Assembly (NCBI RefSeq): GCF_027579695.1
Contig: NC_083583.1
Location: 23,519,099 to 23,583,098 of the forward strand
Length of the DNA stretch: 64,000 bases
Reading direction: 5' to 3'
Source: Neoarius graeffei
Lineage: Eukaryota; Chordata; Actinopteri; Siluriformes; Ariidae
The notes below the pieces were generated by a model. It did no database searches. It was not told where the DNA came from and worked only from the letters and a program-made list of their open reading frames with translations. Both the position numbers and the translations under genes were made by a program. The first letter of the stretch is position 1; each line of letters begins with the position of its first letter. Positions 12,833 through 24,571 of this stretch are shown here, piece by piece.

Positions 12833-13805
12833 TGCTCTCTTGGATGGCTGTGGCACACTGGGGACTCAAACTTTCAGATCTCCAGACAATATGACAAACT
12901 TTTAAACATATGCGCCAGACAAAAGCTCTGTTGGTGCGTAAGTTTATTACTGACGAGATCATTGTACCTAATAATCTGGCCAAATAAAACCAAAAAAAAT
13001 ACAAACAAACTCCACACTTCGTCCTGATCTAAACGCATGTTCATTTGGCATGACAGGACATTAGTGAGACCCGACTGAATAACGTGACTCTGCTGGTGAG
13101 GACATGTCTGTCTTCTGTCGTAAATCATACTTTGACTTTGATTCATTATAAACTCAATGGCACCCTCGTGGTCTTGCATGGCAGCTTCATGCTAGGCCTC
13201 GCTGACTAATTAGGCATAGTGCGAGTGTTTTCCACCATAAGTGGCGAATGACAAAGCAATGCTCAAAAACGATTAAAAACATCTGGGCTTAATTTGAAAG
13301 GCGGGAAAAGTGTAATTACTTTCTCACAGCCTTCAGAAATTCCACAATATTTACACAATTTCCAAGATTAAATAAAGAACACCTGCATATCTAATTAGTT
13401 CTGCATAATACAACACGGTTTAACTGCTGTATAACCTTTTATTAGTGTGGCACAAAAAAGCTTTTCCCCTCACAGAAGAGGCTGAGCTCATGATGGAACA
13501 GAGTCATCCTGCCCTGAACCGGTCACTTTTCATGTGTTTAGAATAGAGCACCATATGCTGGTTCTTCCAATTACATTTCCACTAATGTTCCCCCACTGGT
13601 CTCTGTCTGCCTCGGTCGCTTCTCTACAAGAGCGAAAACAGATGTGAGGATTAAGCCATAAGACAAGGAAACACTGATAATGCCAAGTTACTTCACTCAC
13701 AGCAGCAGCAGCAGCACTTTAACACACACTAAGGCAAGTTCATTAAGGGCTGACTGAAAAGAACATTACCATCGGAGCAACGTAAAAAAAAAAGTAATCA
13801 GTATA
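12833..13805. other. Non-coding stretch, nothing recognised
   Basis: Short overlapping open frames on both strands near 12750-13180 lack any recognisable motif. A short agc run lies at about 13700. No exon was identified. Confidence 0.45.
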
Positions 13806-15436
13806 CAGTGCGCAGCGTAAATGAGTGCACCCCCTTTGAAAAGTAACATTTTAAACAATATCTCAATGAACGCAATTTCCAAAACGTTGAAAAGACAAAG
13901 TTTAATATAACATCTGTTTAACTTATAACGTGAAAGTAAGGTTAATAATATAACTTAGATTACACATTTTTTCAGTTTTACTCAAATTAGGGTGGTGCAA
14001 AAATGAGCACACCCCACAACAAAAACTACGACATCTAGTACTTTGTATGGCCTCCATGATTTTTAATGACAGCACCAAGTCTTCTAGGCATGGAATGAAC
14101 AAGTTGGAGACATTTTGCAACATCAATCTTTTTCCATTCTTCAAAAACGACCTCTTTTAGTGACTGGATGCTGGATGGAGAGTGATGCTCAACTTGTCTC
14201 TTCAGAATTCCCCAAAGAAAATAATTTCTTTGCACCACAAAGGTGAAGGCTACAAGAAGATCAGCAAAGCTTTACTTATCAGTCAGAATACTGTAGCAAA
14301 AGTGGTACAAAAATTTAAGAAAGATGGAACTGCAACCATCTCAGAGAGACATCCAGGTCGTCCACGGAAGTTAACACCTCGACAGGAGCGTCTTCTGGTG
14401 AGAAGCGTTGAAGAAAATCGGCATGCAAGTTCACTGCAGTTATCTAAAGAAGTAGAAAGCCAAACTGGGGTGACTATTTCCCGTGACACAATACGGTGTA
14501 CGCTGCAGAGGAATGGCATGCATGGATGCCGTCCACGAAAGAAGCCTCTCCTAAAGCCCAGGCACAAAAAAGCCCGCCTAGAGTTTGCCAGGGCTCATGC
14601 TGACAAAGATGAAGACTACTGGGACTCTATACTCTGGAGTGATAAGACCAAGATAAATGTTTTTGGAACTGATGGCTTCAAAACTGTATGGCGTTGCAAA
14701 GGTGAGGAATACAAAGAAAAATGCCTGGTGCCTACAGTGAAACATGGTGGTGGCAGTGTCCTTATGTGGGGCTGCATGAGTGCTGCTGGTGTCGGGGAGC
14801 TGCATTTCATTGATGGCATCATGAATTCACAGATGTATTGCTCTATACTGAAAGAGAAGATGCTACCATCACTCCGTGCGCTTGGTCGTCGTGCACTTTT
14901 TCCAACATGACAATGATACTAAACACACATCTAAGGCCACTGTTGGATTTCTGAAGAAGAACAGGGTGAAAGTGATTCAGTGGCCAAGTATGTCTCCTGA
15001 TCTGAACCCAGTCGAACACCTATGGGGAATTCTGAAGAGACAAGTTGAGCATCGCTCTCCATCCAGCATCCAGTCACTAAAAGAGGTCGTTGTTGAAGAA
15101 TGGAAAAAGATTGATGTTGCAAAATGTCACCAACTTGTTCATTCCATGCCTAGAAGACTTGGTGCTGTCATTAAAAATCATGGAGGCCATACAAAGTACT
15201 AGATGTAGTAGTTTTTGTTGTGGGGTGTGCTCATTTTTGCACCACCCTAATTTGAGTAAAACTGAAAAAATGTGTAATCTAAGTTTATATTATTAACCTT
15301 ACTTTCACGTTATAAGTTAAACAGATGTTATATTAAACTTTGTCTTGTCAACATTTTGGAAATTGTTTGTGTTCATTGAGATATTGTTTAAAATGTTACT
15401 TTTCAAAGGGGGTGCACTCATTTATGCTGAGCACTG
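13806..15436 (+). mobile_element. Tc1-like transposon with foldback left end
   Basis: Outer ends cagtgcgcagc and its inverse gctgagcactg are flanked by TA (left) and CA (right, probably mutated TA). The first 409 bp (13806-14214) are an inverted copy of the last 414 bp (15023-15436). That copy includes the 3' terminal 60 codons of the transposase, so the original 5' end and the transposase start codon have been replaced by an inverted duplicate of the 3' end. The pairing stops abruptly at gaattcccca. Confidence 0.85.
14182..15202 (+). pseudogene. Tc1-like transposase, start lost and one frameshift
   Basis: The reading frame encodes a Tc1/mariner DDE transposase. It shows the paired helix-turn-helix region with a GRPRK-type hook (GRPRKLT), the first catalytic Asp in ILWSDKTK, VKHGGGSV, the second Asp in FFQHDNDTKHT, and the catalytic Glu in SPDLNPVEHLW, giving DD34E spacing. 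The frame shifts at a run of T near 14898-14902, where one extra T moves the reading from the first segment (to 14910) to the second (through 15202). The natural N-terminus is missing because an inverted repeat of the 3' end occupies its place. The apparent first residues are translation of that repeat. Confidence 0.88.
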
Positions 15437-15529
15437 CATATCATTTTATACAAAGAGAAAAGTAGTGTAGCACACTAAGTACTTTATTTTGATTAGAGTT
15501 GAGAGTCTGATGCAGTCTTTAGAGTTTGA

Positions 15530-15722
15530 TGCAGGGGGAAGCCATGGTCTAAAGGTTAGAGAAGCAATTTTGGGCCCAAAAGGTTTGATTCCCTAGACCA
15601 GCAGGAATAGCTCAAGTGCTCATGAACAAGGCACCTAACCCCCAACTGCTTCCCAGGCTGCTCTGTGTATGTTGTTTGTCGCTCTGGATAACAGTGTCTG
15701 CTAAATGCCTGTAATGTAATGT
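15530..15722 (+). mobile_element. tRNA-derived SINE, second family
   Basis: The head gccatggtctaaaggttaga is followed by a B-box-like ggtttgattccc, then caaggcacctaacccccaac and a 3' end at ggataacagtgtctgctaaa. Related copies in this window are at 16345, 17583, 19155 and 42068. It is moderately diverged. Confidence 0.65.
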
Positions 15723-15728
15723 CTTTAG

Positions 15729-15782
15729 TTTAAAACAAACAAACAAACAAACAAACAAACAAACAAACAAACAAACAAAAAA
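15729..15782. repeat. (AAAC)n microsatellite
   Basis: About 13 copies of aaac directly downstream of the SINE tail, which may have seeded the repeat. Confidence 0.9.
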
Positions 15783-15937
15783 ACCTACACTAGCACCCTA
15801 TCTGGCTTTTGGTTTGTCTCTCTGAAGTAAATGTAAGATTTCCCTTTCAGAAACTATTAACTAGCCAATGAACCAGTGGAAAACCCATATTTTAAAATGG
15901 TCTATCTTGGTTAAATTCCAAAACTTGAACAAACAGC

Positions 15938-16306
15938 GGCGGCACGGTGGTGCAGTGGTTAGCGCTGTCGCCTCACAGCAAGAAGGTCCTGGGTTCGAGC
16001 CCCGTGGCCGGCGAGGGCCTTTCTGTGCGGAGTTTGCATGTTCTCCCCGTGTCCGCGTGGGTTTCCTCCGGGTGCTCCGGTTTCCCCCACAGTCCAAAGA
16101 CATGCAGGTTAGGTTAACTGGTGACTCTAAATTGACCGTAGGTGTGAATGTGAGTGTGAATGGTTGTCTGTGTCTATGTGTCAGCCCTGTGATGACCTGG
16201 CGACTTGTCCAGGGTGTACCCCGCCTTTCGCCTGTAGTCAGCTGGGATAGGCTCCAGCTTGCCTGCGACCCTGTAGAACAGGATAAAGCGGCTAGAGATA
16301 ATGAGA
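15938..16306 (+). mobile_element. V-SINE copy
   Basis: Full-length V-SINE in plus orientation, ending agataatgagat. A perfect 12-bp target duplication, tgaacaaacagc, is at 15926-15937 and 16307-16318. Confidence 0.95.
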
Positions 16307-16344
16307 TGAACAAACAGCATCTCATCAAACAAGTTCAAATCCCA

Positions 16345-16548
16345 AAAGTGTTACATTACATTACATGGCATTTAGCAGCTGCTCTTATCCAGAGTGATGT
16401 AGAATGTCCCCAGAGCAGCCTGGGGAGCAGTAGGGGGTTAGGTGCCTTGCTCAAGGGCACTTCAGCCATCCCTGCTGGTCCAGGGAATCAAACCAGTGAC
16501 CTTTTGGTCACAAAGCTGCTTCTGTAACCATTAGGCCATGGCATCCCC
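16345..16548 (-). mobile_element. tRNA-derived SINE, second family
   Basis: Minus-oriented copy: the 3' end ggcatttagcagctgctctt is at the left, and the tRNA-like head (ccattaggccatggcatccc) at the right. The ttacattacattacat run at the left is its tail. Confidence 0.7.
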
Positions 16549-16549
16549 C

Positions 16550-17582
16550 ATATGAATGTTCTCTCTCACACACACACACAGAGAGAGTTTTGCCCACTTG
16601 GTGTGTGTACGGCCTTGGGAGGGGGGTTTCAGCTTCTTGGGGTGGGGGAACCTCTGTTCTAACAGCTGCATTAAATCCTTTTTGTCCATCATGACCCTCA
16701 TGGCCTGTTGCTTGTCCATCCCCAACAGTTCTTCTAACTTCCTCCATCTTCTTCTCTTATCGAAAAACACCTGCTTCTGTATGGAATTGTTGTTCCTTCT
16801 CTATACATGTACAATGTACTTAAAATACTCGATGTGGCAGAAGTCCTGAATAAACAGAGTCGGTGATCTGATGGAGTCAGGCATTCGAAATCTTATAAGC
16901 CCAGTCCAACTCTCTTTTGAGTTAAGAGGCAGGATCAACGCCCCTTTTCTTTTGGCTTTTTGGTGGGACATTTTTCCGGGCGTATCCACCAGCGAACATC
17001 TTTCACAGGAAGCCGTTCCATATAACTTCAATCTTTTGGATCTCTGCCGCTAAGAGTTCCCAAGCCTGAACACTATATAACAACCGGGAACGAACACATG
17101 CTGTGAGGACCTTCATCCAGGTACTGAGACACACACGTGCGCACGCACACACACACACACCTTTCTGAGTGTCATTAGCACCCCCTAGCACTTACAGAAT
17201 ATTTGCTTGATGTACAAAATAGCATCACATTCAGAAAAGCGATTTACAGAGAATGTAAAAAAAGTTCTTCACTGGTGCGACTTCCACTGATGCCTCTTAC
17301 AGATTTATTGGCCAGTTAATATATCAGTCGGGCTATAACGCCCTACATCTCCAGCACATCTGTAGCGCATTAGCAATTACCATGACATGCTTTACTGTAC
17401 TGAGAAAAGAACAAAAAACCCTTTTATACTGCATTACAAATGTAGCACTGTGCTTCTGATCACAAATGGATAAATGAATTTTTCAGCATTGCTGCAGTGT
17501 TGGAAAGTTGCATAAAACTACATTCGCTTCTATATTTTGCTGCAAATTGAAATATTTATTAACAGCTGCTCTGAGACGTCCA
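16550..17582. other. Non-coding stretch with short CA repeats
   Basis: Short (ca)n runs lie at about 16568-16580 and 17140-17161. The open frames here are not conserved-looking. No gene or element end was recognised. Confidence 0.45.
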
Positions 17583-18165
17583 TTGGGGCAGCCGTGGCCT
17601 GAAGATTAGAGAAGCAGCCTTGGGCCTAAAGGGTCGCTGGTTTGATTCCGGGGACCAGCAAGAAAATGGAGTTGAGTGAATGAACGGCACTTTCCCCTCC
17701 CTCTGTATCATGGCTGAAGTGCCTTTGGGCAAGGCACCTAACCCCCAACTGCTCCCTGGGTGCTGTAGCATAGCTGCTCACTGCTCTGGGTATGTGTATG
17801 TGTTCATTGCTTCAGATGTGTTAAATGCAGAGGAAGAATTTCACTGTGCTTGAGTACATGTGGACTGGCGAGTGGCCTAGTGGTTAGCGTGGCCACCTCT
17901 TGATCATGAGTTCTACTCACAGGTCGGGTCATACCAAAGACCACCATAAAAATGGTGCCTACTGCCATCTGGAAAGGCACGCTGCAATACAGATATAAGT
18001 GGGGAGTCAAACTCCCAGAGGACCAGCCCCCCACTGTAACCCTAGCTATGTAATATAGGCGAGAGGCCGAGGGCTATGAAATGGAGATTGGCGCCGCCAA
18101 AGGTGCCATGAGTGGTGCGGGAAGGACTTTGACTTGAGTACATGTGACAAATAAAGGCTTCTTCT
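17583..18165 (+). mobile_element. tRNA-derived SINE interrupted by another SINE
   Basis: The outer SINE starts ggggcagccgtggcctgaag, carries cacctaacccccaactgctc and ends in acaaataaaggcttcttctt. It is split by an inner SINE inserted at 17863, and the outer sequence resumes at 18147. This head and 3' end are a widespread fish SINE arrangement. Confidence 0.75.
17863..18132 (+). mobile_element. tRNA-derived SINE nested in a SINE
   Basis: The head gagtggcctagtggttagcg resembles a tRNA A-box region. The 14-bp duplication cttgagtacatgtg is present at 17849-17862 and 18133-18146, showing insertion into the older outer SINE. Confidence 0.75.
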
Positions 18166-18169
18166 TGTG

Positions 18170-19150
18170 CGAGTCTGGAGGTAACAGGTTTCAACACTGG
18201 AGTGTTCCTGTAACAGCCAGACTGTAATGCTGTTGCTGAGTGCATCATCGTTGCTCTTCTTTTTCATTGTCTGTCATGCCTACAATGTGCCTTAATATTG
18301 TTTTTAACATGACTTTTTAGGTTTCTCCTCACGGCTGTTGGACGTAGCGTCCCTGTTACACAAACCAACAGAACAAGAGAAGGTTTGCAATAAGAATGCT
18401 AGCCTCTTAGCAACAAGAACAACATAATTTATGATTCTCAAAATGCTACTCAGGGTCCATGAAGCATCGCCGGGGTCCACTATGTAAAAATGTTTATATT
18501 TAACTGTGTTATTATATTTATTTTTGATTCTTATAGAAATTAACTTACATATTTGATGAAATTGAATGGATTTAAAGTAGGGCCAGAAATATAAATAATG
18601 TCAACTTTTATTAAACTTATTAAACAATTTTAATTAAAAATGTGATCTGTAATTAAAAAAATCTAAGGAAAAATGGAATAGAAAATTACATTTTCTTTAT
18701 TATTATTATTTTTACAAAATGGCTCCAGCAAATTGCTGGAAAATTATTGTACACGTTTAAATAACAAGCCGAATATTTGAATAATCTGGTTTTGTTCATA
18801 AAATAAATCCATATGGAATTTTTTTGTCTCATTTAAATGGTCTTTGGCTGTACAAAGTTTGAGAACCTCTCATTCAACCAATTTTTAAGGTTTATTTCCT
18901 TGGAAATAGCGGGTTAAATTTATAGCTATTAAATTGCTAGTGTGCTAGTTAGCTAGTTTGCTAACAATTAAGGGTGTTATGTACCACTGATTTTAAAACC
19001 GCTTATGCATTATAAAAAAAAATATTAAGCATTCCATTGCTTCAGCTTTAGCAATTGTCATCATCGTCGTTGTTTTTTTTTTTTAAAGAAAACTGCAAAA
19101 ATCAGTTCTGCTCCTGAAGTGTGCACTGATTATAACTTGATGCTTTGACA
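18170..19150. other. AT-rich non-coding stretch
   Basis: No exon, repeat end or RNA gene was recognised. Confidence 0.5.
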
Positions 19151-19154
19151 TGAC

Positions 19155-19320
19155 ACTCCAGGTGTTTAGCAGATGCTCTTATCCAGAGCAGCAGACAACA
19201 TATCCAGAGCAGCCTGGGGACCAGTTGGAGTTTAGGTACCTTGCTCAGCCATTCCTGCTGGTCCAGGGAATCGAACTGGTGGGTCCCAAAGGTGCTTCTC
19301 TAACCATTACGCCATGGCTT
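19155..19320 (-). mobile_element. tRNA-derived SINE fragment, second family
   Basis: It contains gtttagcagatgctcttatc at the left and ctaaccattacgccatggct at the right, with a deletion in the central part compared with the 16345 copy. Confidence 0.6.
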
Positions 19321-19329
19321 TGAGCCTCC

Positions 19330-20002
19330 AATGGCTCGTCTAAGAAAGTTTACTTGAACTAATCATGCACTGGAACAACCTTACAATGCATTCTGAATAC
19401 TATGTCGTGTTCTGCAGGTTGCATTTCATTTTACTTCAGTCATTAATGTGTATGTTAATAACTGCAATAAAATTACAATGAATTAACTGAAATGCATCTT
19501 AAAGAGGCTCTCAGTCAGACCAGAGAGATATTCCTACGCAGTCTAACCACTTCAGACTTTACCAAATCATTTGATTTGGCAACCTAATTATAACGTATCC
19601 CCTGGATTTTACCGGATTACTGTTTCCTTCCAGTTGAAATTGGGACCTCTTTGCACTGACAAGCCTCGTTTTCATGTTAAGGCTGAGTAAATAGAACTGA
19701 AGACTCCCTACTGCGAGCAGAGCCGTAAACACAGCTCTGAGCTCTACACACACACACACACACACCTCTCCTCCAAACCCCCATGCTCTCTCTATATGAA
19801 CTCACACATGCTTTACCCCAAAGTGTGAGAAGCACATTCAGGTAAAAGATACTCAATTAAGAGGGAAAAAAGACCTCTGAGCAATGACGGCTAAAATCAA
19901 ATATCTAACAATCGCTTAATAATCGAACTATTGAGGTTGCGCAAAGTATTATACCTTGATGGCATAATACGAATGATGTGAGTAAACTATTAGACAGCCA
20001 TC
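19330..20002. other. Non-coding stretch with (CA)n
   Basis: A (ca)n run at about 19747-19766 is the only distinctive feature. Confidence 0.5.
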
Positions 20003-20004
20003 TA

Positions 20005-21609
20005 CAGTGGGGCAAAAAAGTATTTAGTCAGTCACCAATTGTGCAAGTTCTCCCACTTGAAAAGATGAGAGAGACCTGTAATTTTCATCATAGGTATACC
20101 TCAACTATGAGAGACAAAATGAGAAAAAAAAATCCAGAAAATCACATTGTCTGATTTTTAAAGAATTTATTTGCAAATTATGGTGGAAAATAAGTATTTG
20201 GTCAATAACAAAAGCTCATCTCAATACTCTGTTATATACCCTTTGTTGGCAATGACAGAGGTCAAACGTTTTCTGTAAGTCTTCACAAGGTTTTCACACA
20301 CTGTTGCTGGTATTTTGGCCCATTCCTCCATGCAGATCTCCTCTAGAGCAGTGATGTTTTGGGGCTGTCGCTGGGCAACACGGACTTTCAACTCCCTCCA
20401 AAGATTTTCTATGGGGTTGAGATCTGGAGACTGGCTAGGCCACTCCAGGACCTTGAAATGCTTCTTACAAAGCCACTCCTTCGTTGCCCGGGCGGTGTGT
20501 TTGGGATCATTGTCATGCTGAAAGACCCAGCCACGTTTCATCTTCAATGCCCTTGCTGATGGAAGGAGGTTTTCACTCAAAATCTCACGATACATGGCCC
20601 CATTCATTCTTTCCTTTACACGGATCAGTCGTCCTGGTCCCTTTGCAGAAAAACAGCCCCAAAGCATGATGTTTCCACCCCCATGCTTCACAGTAGGTAT
20701 GGTGTTCTTTGGATGCAACTCAGCATTCTTTCTCCTCCAAACACGACAAGTTGAGTTTTTACCAAAAAGTTCCATTTTGGTTTCATCTGACCATATGACC
20801 TTCTCCCAATCCTCTTCTGGATCATCCAAATGCTCTCTAGCAAACTTCAGACGGGCCTGGACATGTACTGGCTTAAGCAGGGGGACACGTCTGGCACTGC
20901 AGGATTTGAGTCCCTGGCGGCGTAGTGTGTTACTGATGGTAGCCTTTGTTACTTTAGTCCCAGCTCTCTGCAGGTCATTCACTAGGTCCCCCCGTGTGGT
21001 TCTGGGATTTTTGCTCACTGTTCTTGTGATCATTTTGACCCCACGGGGTGAGATCATGCGTGGAGCCCCAGATCGAGGGAGATTATCAGTGGTCTTGTAT
21101 GTCTTCCATTTTCTAATAATTGCTCCCACAGTTGATTTCTTCACACCAAGCTGCTTACCTATTGCAGATTCAGTCTTCCCAGCCTGGTGCAGGTCTACAG
21201 TTTTGTTTCTGGTGTCCTTTGACAGCTCTTTGGTCTTGGCCATAGTGGAGTTTGGAGTGTGACTGTTTGAGGTTGTGGACAGGTGTATTTTATACCGATA
21301 ACGAGTTCAAACAGGTGCCATTAATACAGGTAACGAGTGGAGGACAGAGGAGCCTCTTAAAGAAGAAGTTACAGGTCTGTGAGAGCCAGAAATCTTCCTT
21401 GTTTGTAGGTGACCAAATACTTATTTTACCAAGGAATTTACCAATTAATTCATTAAAAATCCTACAATGTGATTTCCTGGATTATTTCCCCTCATTCTGT
21501 CTCTCATAGTTGAAGTGTACCTATGATGAAAATTACAGGCCTCTCTCATCTTTTTAAGTGGGAGAACTTGCACAATTGGTGGCTGACTAAATACTTTTTT
21601 GCCCCACTG
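20005..21609 (-). mobile_element. Structurally complete Tc1-like transposon
   Basis: A 1,605-bp element with TA on both sides (20003-20004 and 21610-21611). The terminal inverted repeats start cagtggggcaaaaaagtatt and extend about 115 bp with few mismatches, continuing with weaker pairing to about 200 bp. The repeat arms frame one uninterrupted transposase gene on the minus strand. The ends and protein strongly resemble the fish Passport-type group from memory; the exact family needs a database check. Confidence 0.92.
20221..21243 (-). CDS. Tc1-like transposase, apparently intact
   Basis: A 340-residue protein, the standard length for Tc1 transposases, starting [10 protein letters not shown] and ending ITEY. 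The N-terminal paired-type helix-turn-helix DNA-binding domain (about residues 1-120) includes a GAPRMISP hook. The catalytic DDE domain has Asp in [13 protein letters not shown], the glycine block [12 protein letters not shown], Asp in [13 protein letters not shown], and Glu in [15 protein letters not shown], so all three catalytic residues are present. It would cut and paste the element at TA sites in the nucleus. No stop or frameshift was seen. Substitutions such as NKTVDLH may reduce activity, so activity is not proven. Expression would depend on sequence inside the inverted repeats. Confidence 0.93.
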   Translation of the reverse strand: MAKTKELSKDTRNKTVDLHQAGKTESAIGKQLGVKKSTVGAIIRKWKTYKTTDNLPRSGAPRMISPRGVKMITRTVSKNPRTTRGDLVNDLQRAGTKVTKATISNTLRRQGLKSCSARRVPLLKPVHVQARLKFAREHLDDPEEDWEKVIWSDETKMELFGKNSTCRVWRRKNAELHPKNTIPTVKHGGGNIMLWGCFSAKGPGRLIRVKERMNGAMYREILSENLLPSARALKMKRGWVFQHDNDPKHTARATKEWLCKKHFKVLEWPSQSPDLNPIENLWRELKVRVAQRQPQNITALEEICMEEWAKIPATVCENLVKTYRKRLTSVIANKGYITEY

Positions 21610-21854
21610 TAATATCCCATCCATAATGCTCTACTGGCTTCATGCTGTCTTCCTCCGTATGCCAAACATACACGGCATGTTGACAGAAGCTGAGTGAATC
21701 CAGTTAACAAACACGCTACGTAACTCAGCTTGTGACTGGTTGTTACAAATCAGCTGTGCCCAAGTCAATCTGTTCTAAGACTTTGAGGAATGCAATCTTC
21801 TTCCAATAGTTGAGGAAATTGTCGTGAAATTTTATTAGCGCCCACTAGAGCACT

Positions 21855-22275
21855 CGTACACGATGGCCGTTCCAATTTGGAATCCTACGTGGATTATTGT
21901 TTGGGGATTTATGATCATTTACTAATTCAAGAGCATTAGTGAGGTCAGGCACTGATGTTGGGTGAGGAGGCCTGGGGTGCAGTCAGTGTTCCAGTTCATC
22001 CCAAATGTGTTCAGTGGTGTTGAGGTCAGGGCTTTGTGCAGGTCACTTGAGTTCTTCCACTCCAACCTTCATGGAGCTAACTTTGTGCACAGAGACATTG
22101 TCATGCAGGTTTAGGCCTTTTAGCTCCAGTGAAAGAAAATTGTAATGCTACAGCACACAAAGACAATCTAGACGATCGTATGTTTCCAATCTTGTGGCAA
22201 AGGTTTTGGGAAGACCCATGTATGGGGCTCATGGTCAAGCACCCACACACTTTTTGTCATATAGCGTATCATCAT
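21855..22275. mobile_element. Tc1/mariner-like relic in inverted arrangement
   Basis: Minus-strand reading of 21930-22100 corresponds to the segment encoding the catalytic-Glu region (gggatgaactggaacac) of a common fish Tc1-like element. The adjacent 22140-22220 portion reads in plus orientation as the preceding part of the same gene (cttgtggcaaaggttttggg). The two halves thus face each other. Frames are broken. Confidence 0.4.
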
Positions 22276-22309
22276 CATGCAACCATCACAGATATCCTCT
22301 CCACTTTAA

Positions 22310-22773
22310 GGCCCTGTCCACACGGCAACGGATTCAGGTGAATCCGATAAAATTTTTTATCGTTTCGGCCTGGTGTCCACACGGCACCGGTGTTTTGGGT
22401 GCCCCAAAACGGTTTCCAGAGTGGAAAAATCTGGCAACGGCGCCGCTGCGAAGTCGTCTGGATGAGTAGAACGGATTTGTTTACGATGACATCACAACCA
22501 CATGACTAGAACAAGCAGCACTCACGCATTCACGCTGGGTAGGAGAAGGGGTTTATGCGCATGCGTCCTACTTCTTCTATTGTTCTGGTGTCTCCGATGG
22601 GACTGTCTTACAGCGCACGTAGAGGTGTGGCATGTGTATTGCATCATTTTCAGCAAGCGTTGCGTTGCCATATGTACCTGATATTTTACTGATCCGTTGC
22701 CCATGTGGACGCGATATTTTTTTTTACCCGCTAAAAAAAAAAAAAAAAAACTCGTTGCCGTGTGGATGTAGCC
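22310..22773. mobile_element. MITE with TAA target duplication
   Basis: Ends pair as ggccctgtccacacggcaac and the inverse of gttgccgtgtggatgtagcc. TAA lies on both sides (22307-22309 and 22774-22776), which fits the 3-bp TWA preference of PIF/Harbinger elements. A poly(A) run (22734-22750) is internal. No transposase was found. Confidence 0.65.
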
Positions 22774-23118
22774 TAAGTGTGCTTAGGCCTTTATGTTTCT
22801 GTCCTCTGTCTTTTTGTGTAATTCATACTTTGTTTGGACAAAGTGTGCTTCGTCTATCTGTAACATAGTTTGCATTCATTACTAGGCATGTAATGATATA
22901 TTGTGTGATGATAAATCGTGATACAAATTTATGACGATTTGAATCGATGAAATAAAAAATTAAAAGTGATTATTATCAGACTGCATAATCTTTTAGTTTT
23001 CCCTTGCTGTAACTGTATTGATTAGACAGCCAAAATGTACAATAGCGTGACTTCACCCGAGGCGGAAGTAACAGCACTTATGCCATGAAAAAAACCACAC
23101 AAAATAAACAGATCTAAA

Positions 23119-23222
23119 ATGGGAAAGAGTTGTGTGATTGACTGTACAAACAGATTTAACAAGAAATCAGAGCTCTCGTTCTACAGACTGCTGAAAGCTA
23201 AAGAAAAGAGAAGCAAATGGAG
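23119..23222 (+). pseudogene. THAP zinc-finger first exon (fragment)
   Basis: The exon starts MGKSCVIDCTNRF and continues SFYRLLKAKEKRSKW. It has the first two Cys of the C2CH zinc finger (C-x3-C), the SFYR segment and the conserved Trp. A plausible GT donor follows at 23223-23224; otherwise the frame stops at once. The second half of the finger (C-x2-H) was not found downstream. In fish such exons belong to P-like or Kolobok transposases or host THAP genes. The surrounding inverted ends favour a transposon. Confidence 0.55.
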
Positions 23223-24011
23223 GTAGTAAATGTTCATAAAAGATGATTAAGAAAAGGCCTATTTGTTAACTTTTCCATTTTTAATAAAAGCAATATTTTA
23301 GTTCATAGGCTATTATACTTTACTCCAATCTTTACAAATGTGGGTAAATAATTATTGTTGGTTATTAAAGGAGAACTGAAGTCATTTTGAAACTTGTTTT
23401 ATTTCTTAATTAACGTTATTCAATTATGTTTTCGGTTTTAATAACCTCATATCGTGACTTGTATTGGCAACTAATTGCAATTAAATATTATACTTATCGG
23501 CCTATTCGGTTTTTAGCCGTGTTGAATTTAGTTCGTTTGGTCCACGGCAGGCGTCGCTTATCCGCGCGATCTTCACAAGACTTGTGTGAGACTTCGAAAT
23601 GTGAAGTGTCAGCCAGGTGTCAGTGCTGCCATTTTGAAAACTATTTTCCAAATGAAATATTGCACAAAAACGAGTTTAAATGACGATTACTGCCGACTTT
23701 TTTCAAACTTTCCTGATTGCTATCAAAACAAACTAAACTTCTGGCTTGATTACATCAGCGTTCGAAAGAGGGCGCGCGCGTCTTTTGACAACATTGGCAG
23801 ATGTTGGTCACTTTGATTTCCGCTGTACATTTTACTTCCATCCTATGATGTCTCGCACAGGTCTCAACGAACCTCGTTTACGGCCATTGCTTTGACATAT
23901 GGACTGATATATTACAGAGCATATTTCAAACACTCATAATAACTTGTTATAGCAGTGACAAAATAGCGATCAAAAATTCATTCCTATATTTAATAAAATG
24001 AGATAAATAGA

Positions 24012-24379
24012 GCGGCACGGTGGTGTAGTGGTTAGCGCTGTTGCCTCACAGCAAGAAGGTCCGGGTTCAAGCCCCGTGGCCGGCGAGGGCCTTTCTGTGT
24101 GGAGTTTGCATGTTCTCCCCGTGTCCGCGTGGGTTTCCTCCGGGTGCTCCGGTTTCCCCCACAGTCCAAAGACATGCAGGTTAGGTTAACTGGTGACTCT
24201 AAATTGACCGTAGGTGTGAATGTGAGTGTGAATGGTTGTCTGTGTCTATGTGTCAGCCCTGTGATGACTTGGCGACTTGTCCAGGGTGTACCCCGCCTTT
24301 CGCCCGTAGTCAGCTGGGATAGGCTCCAGCTTGCCTGTGACCCTGTAGAAGGATAAAGCGGCTAGAGATAATGAGATGA
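24012..24379 (+). mobile_element. V-SINE copy
   Basis: Plus-oriented, nearly full length; two bases (ca) are lost in the tgtagaacagg segment near the tail. It sits inside the 22.9-24.5 kb element and is younger than it. Confidence 0.92.
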
Positions 24380-24571
24380 GACTATTTAAGTCGATAAAGA
24401 ATAGGAAAATAAATGTTGCACTTATTGGTAATAAAATTTTCTTCATTTAACTGAAAAAAAAAAAGTCACGGGAAAATCGAGTCATGAACCCAATATGGTG
24501 AATTGAATCAAATTATGAATTGGGTGAATCGTTACATGCCTATAGACCCGTGATTGCATTTCAAATGTGCC

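Larger units (their letters stand above)
22883..24542. mobile_element. DNA transposon relic with a THAP exon
   Basis: The left end taggcatgtaatgat and the right end atcgttacatgccta are inverted copies with one mismatch. Inside are a THAP-type zinc-finger exon at 23119-23222, a C+G-richer segment, and a later V-SINE. A clean target duplication is not visible, so superfamily assignment (P-like or hAT-like) is open. Confidence 0.5.

Noticed and set aside
15868..16527. 219-codon plus open frame and similar frames at 5080, 8796, 35105, 42955 and elsewhere
   Set aside because: They are translations of V-SINE copies; the same peptides (for example RRGPFCVEFACSPRV) recur at every copy and on both strands.
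20594..21262. 222-codon plus-strand open frame
   Set aside because: Antisense shadow of the intact Tc1 transposase on the minus strand.
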